A stretch of DNA of 64,000 bases from Fulvia fulva (taxonomy: Eukaryota; Ascomycota; Dothideomycetes; Mycosphaerellales; Mycosphaerellaceae): assembly GCF_020509005.1 (NCBI RefSeq), contig NC_063020.1, positions 1,612,001 to 1,676,000 of the forward strand, given 5' to 3'. The notes beneath the pieces are model-generated. The model was not told the origin of the DNA and searched no databases. It saw nothing but the letters and a program-made list of their open reading frames with translations. This document shows positions 60,205 to 64,000 of the stretch, in pieces. Numbering within the stretch: the stretch's first letter is position 1; the number at the start of each line of letters is the position of its first letter. The position numbers and the translations under genes are program-made.

Positions 60205-63200
60205 ACGGGACCTAGCCCTCCAAATTCACCCCTCTACTAAACCTTAATAGATTCACTTCGGCTCGTAACTATATGACTTACGGCACTCCCGCGAGTACCC
60301 GCGACTACGCTAGACCCTAGAAGAAGCACGTAGAAGACTCGGAACGTAGGGTAGGTTGGAATAAGGTTTTAAGTAAAGCTACTAAGCGCGGCTTCGTACG
60401 GGTTAGCCCTATTAATACGGGGATACGTACTCGCGAGGGTCGCGTATAAATATCTAGCCTTCCCTAGGCCTCTCTTGCTTCCTTCGTCTTTTGTTTTGTA
60501 TAGTAATTATACTATACCCTTTTGTATCTACACTTCGTACCTATATTCTCGCTTTTACCCTTATATCTTATAGGCTAGGCTCTCGCCCTAACATTATAAA
60601 AGACTAACAAACCGTTAACTACTCGAGTCATCCTTATAGGTAACTACGCTACCGATAGAGGTGTTAACCTCGACAACTAAGACACTCTATTCCACTTTAG
60701 TGAGTAGACTAATATCCCCTTCTCGAACGCCGCTACCTTCGGTACCTAGGCAAACGCTAACCCCGATACCGCCTACGCTCTTATTAACCGTACCGTCTCC
60801 TCTTTCCGCGAGACCGCCTAGTAGGTCGAGCAAGCAAACAACTAAGTAATATACCTTTAAGGTATTATAAACACCTTCTAGAACCTCGCCCCGTACGCCG
60901 ACGATAACCGCCGCTAGCACTTCTCTAAGAAGGTTAACGACCTAGACGAGTTCGACGGTAACAAGAGTAAGTTTAAGGCATTTAAGACATAGCTCACTAT
61001 TAAGCTATTAGCTAATGCCGACTACTTTCCGTAAGAGAAGGACAAAGTCACGTACGTCTTCTCCCTCCTTCGGGGAGACGCCGCGGCTTAGGTATAACAC
61101 TATATCGATAACGCTACGTAGACTATCGGCTGCCCGGACGTCCTTACCTTAATATAGGACCTCCGTGCTACCTTTAGTGATCTAGACCGTAGAGCCACCG
61201 CCTAGAACGCTATCTATAACCTCCTCTAGAAGAACAAGAGCTTCGCCGAGTACCTCGCGGCCTTTAACCGCGACATCGGGTTTACCGGCTATAACGAAGA
61301 GACTAAGAAGAGCACTCTCCGCCGTAGTTTATTAGTAGAGCTTCTTCGAGCCCTTAAGGACAAGGACGTCGGTACTATAAGCTTCCGTAAGCTCGTCGAG
61401 ACCTACTAGCGCCTCGACTCTAATATAAAACATACCGCCTCTCTCCTCGCTTCCCGTTCTTAAGGTCGTTAGCCTCGTAGTCCCGGAAGCCACTTCGCTA
61501 CTCTACTAGGCGCCGCCGCTCCTACGGCTCTCCCTCCCGTCTCTATAGGTAACGCTATAGATCTTAGCGCTAGTACCGCCGTCCCTCGAGTCTAGGGCCT
61601 CGTTAACGGTAAGCTCACTCCCGAAGAGAAGCTTCGCCGTCGCTAGGCCGGACTCTATACCTACTACGGCGGTCTAGGCTATATCGTAGCTAACTATCCG
61701 TAGCTCGCTACCCGTAACGCCCGTAACCCGGTTCGCGGCGCTATCGGCGCTATCGAGCCTACTCCTACTACTCCCGCTAAGTAGGAAAAAGCCTAGGTCT
61801 TCCTTATCGACGCGATAAAGACTAAGAATAACGTTTACCGAAAGTAAAGAGAGGAAAGAAGTTGAGGATCAATATAGTATAGCTAGACCTATACGACGAG
61901 ACGGGCAAGGACTACGCTTATAAACCGTTCGTTACGAATATAAATATCGGCTCAAAGAAACTCTCTTCTTCTAATCTCACTCTTATAGACACTAGCGTAC
62001 TAGGCGAGTCTTTTATAGACTATAAACTCGCGACCTCTCTTAACCTCGAACCCTAGGAACTAAAGTACCCTCGTACCCTTAAACTCTTTAACGGCACGGA
62101 GACTACTACTAGTAAGATTACTTATGTTATATACACGTTAATCACCCTCGGAGGCAAGCGTATATCGATTACTAGCTTCCTTACGTCCCTACCGTATCAG
62201 AAGTTTATCCTCGGCCTCCCCTAGTTTAGACGACACCGACCTATTATCGACTAGACTTCCCTTACTATTAGCTTCCCTCTAGAAGTTCCTCCGGCACCTC
62301 CGCCTTCTCCGCCGCCTTAGCGCGGTCCTAAGTATACTAAGATCTTCTAGGTGAACGCCGCTACCTTCACTACTACTACTAAGTAGCCTAAAGCTTAAGT
62401 CTTCGCCGCCTCTCTCCGCGATATCGACATCGCCCTTAAGAAGCTCGATAAGAAGCGTATACCTACCGACCCTACTACGAAGGTCCCTCCTTAGGTACAC
62501 TACATCCTCTACGTATTCGATACTAAAGCCGTAGACGAGCTACCTCCTTATCGCCCTTACGACTATAAGATTGAGCTAGAAGAAGGTATAGAGACACCGT
62601 TCGGACCGTTATATTCTATGTCCCGAGAAGAGCTTATCGTCCTTAAGAGATACCTCGAAGAGAACCTAAAGAAGGGGTTTATTCGAGCGAGCCGTTCTAG
62701 CGCTAGTAGTCCCGTTATGTTCGTTAAGAAGCCCGGCGGTAGTCTACGCTTCTACGTAGACTACCGAGGCTTAAACGCTATTATAAAGAAGAACCGCTAC
62801 CTAATACCGTTAATTTAGGAGACGCTCGAGCGCCTCTCTAAGGCTAAGTACTTCACTAAGCTCGATGTCATCGCTACGTTTAACAAGTTACGAATAGTAG
62901 AAGGACACGAGTATCTTATAGCCTTCCGTACTCGCTACGGGCTGTTCGAGTCGCTCGTTATACCCTTCGGCGTTTATAACGGGCCTAGTACCTTCTAGAA
63001 CTTTATTAACGATATCCTTTAGGAGTTCCTCGATCAGTTCTACACTACCTATATCGACGACATCCTAGTCTATAGCGAGACTAAGGAGGAGCACCGCGAG
63101 CACGTCTATAAGGTCCTTTAGAAGCTCGTAGACGCCGGCTTATAGCTCGATATCGATAAGTACGAGTTTAAGAAGACCGAAGTCAAGTTCCTTAGTTTAA

Positions 63201-64000
63201 TTATTACCGTAGACGGCATTAAGATGGACTAAGAGAAGATCGACGCTATCGTCGAATAGGATGCTCCTACGAACGTCAAAGAGGTCTAGGGTTTCCTAGG
63301 CTTTACTAACTTCTACCGCCGCTTTATCTACGCATTTTCGGGCGTAGTACGCCCTTTAACGAAGCTTACGCGTAAGGGTAAGAAGTTCGCCTAGACCGAC
63401 GAATGCTAGGAGGCTTTTAACTTGCTTAAAGCGAAGTTTATTAAGAACCCGCTTCTACGGCACTTCGATTTCGAACTAGAGACCCGTATAGAGACCGACG
63501 TATCCGACGGCGTAGTAGGCGGTGTCCTGCTATAACGCCGCTCGCCTAAATCCCCCTAGTTACCTATCGCCTTCCTCTCTAAGAAGATGACCGCTACGGA
63601 GTATAACTACGAGATCTACGATAAGGAGCTTCTCGCTATCGTTAAAGCTTTCGAAGAGTAGCGCCTCGAGCTCGAAGGCTCTACTATGCCCGTCTAAGTA
63701 AGCTCCGACTATAAGAACCTCGTCTACTTTATAAAGAGCAAGCTACTTAATCGTCGCTAGGCCCGCTAGAGCGAGTTCCTCTCCCGGTTTAACTTCGTGA
63801 TCTCGTATACGCCCGGTAAGGCCAACTCGATAGCCGACGCCCTTACCCGCCGCCCTAGTAACTCTCTAGTTAATCGAAGAGGGGGCCGGCAAATCGTAGG
63901 GCAACAAGTCATTAAAGAGCATAACCTCTCTTCCGAGCTTCGAGAGTACCTATCGAACGGCTAGCCTACGCTCGCCGCTTCCTTTACTACTCTCGTACTC
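60205..64000 (+). mobile_element. Ty3/gypsy LTR retrotransposon, RIP-inactivated, 3' end beyond the window
   Basis: Plus-strand element. The leader/LTR region (about 60205-60600) contains a TATAAAT box at 60445-60451 followed by a pyrimidine-rich stretch. A gag-like frame runs from about 60640 to 61850. An aspartic-protease remnant lies near 61920-62220 (LTLIDTSVLGESFID; the usual D-S/T-G site altered). Reverse transcriptase runs about 62600-63300, with one surviving open piece (62618-62818, [20 protein letters not shown]) and the YIDDILVYS catalytic motif near 63050. RNase H follows to about 63850 ([17 protein letters not shown], then FVISYTPGKANSIADALTRR). Integrase would lie beyond the edge. 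Many TAG/TAA codons replace expected Gln and Trp, so the copy is dead. Confidence 0.85.

Noticed and set aside
60661..60849. 62-codon Ser/Thr/Pro-rich frame in the gypsy element
   Set aside because: Wrong phase for the gag-like frame and starts at a non-canonical position; a chance frame in RIP'd sequence.

Overview
This window is nuclear DNA of a filamentous ascomycete (Pezizomycotina). The evidence is a Woronin-body tether (leashin) homologue, a FREQUENCY clock gene, an eisosome gene, a Zn2Cys6 regulator, short GT-AG introns (about 48-90 bp) with CTRAY branch sites, and a block of transposons carrying the mutation pattern of repeat-induced point mutation (RIP). A Dothideomycete is my best guess, but the sequence does not prove it.

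Layout. 1-4.9 kb: a divergent pair, 5-oxoprolinase (minus, cut by the window edge) and a diaminopropionate ammonia-lyase-like PLP enzyme (plus). 5.6-27.2 kb: one giant reading frame of about 7,170 residues, a leashin/'involucrin repeat' protein with a hidden in-frame intron near its 3' end. 27.9-29.8 kb: a small basic protein and a PIL1/LSP1 eisosome gene whose start codon is split by an intron. 30.4-34.7 kb: three minus-strand genes of unknown function. One of them joins an SHD1 domain, four membrane spans and a 25-triplet Cys-x-x repeat. 35.5-38.7 kb: two decaying tailoring-type enzymes, an O-methyltransferase pseudogene and an FAD monooxygenase with a premature stop. 39.6-40.9 kb: a secreted subtilisin. 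41.1-42.8 kb: an AIM9-like kinase-fold gene broken by one in-frame stop. 43.1-45.1 kb: NIF3 and BolA genes head to head. 45.4-48.9 kb: an unknown acidic-tailed protein and a Zn2Cys6 transcription factor. 49.3-52.3 kb: the clock gene frq (minus). 53.5-64 kb: transposons, comprising a 287-bp Tc1/mariner deletion derivative in the frq upstream region, an unidentified decayed coding stretch, a Tad1-like LINE (minus), a possible solo LTR, and a Ty3/gypsy element (plus) that leaves the window.

Themes. Leashin and PIL1 are both cortex-associated proteins and lie within 1.5 kb of each other. Three genes between 35 and 43 kb are broken by single-base lesions while the rest of each gene stays recognisable. 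They are therefore either recently decayed or carry assembly errors. frq sits directly beside RIP-mutated repeats, so its promoter lies at a probable heterochromatin border. All exon boundaries were worked out by eye from splice signals and reading-frame continuity. No database search was possible.
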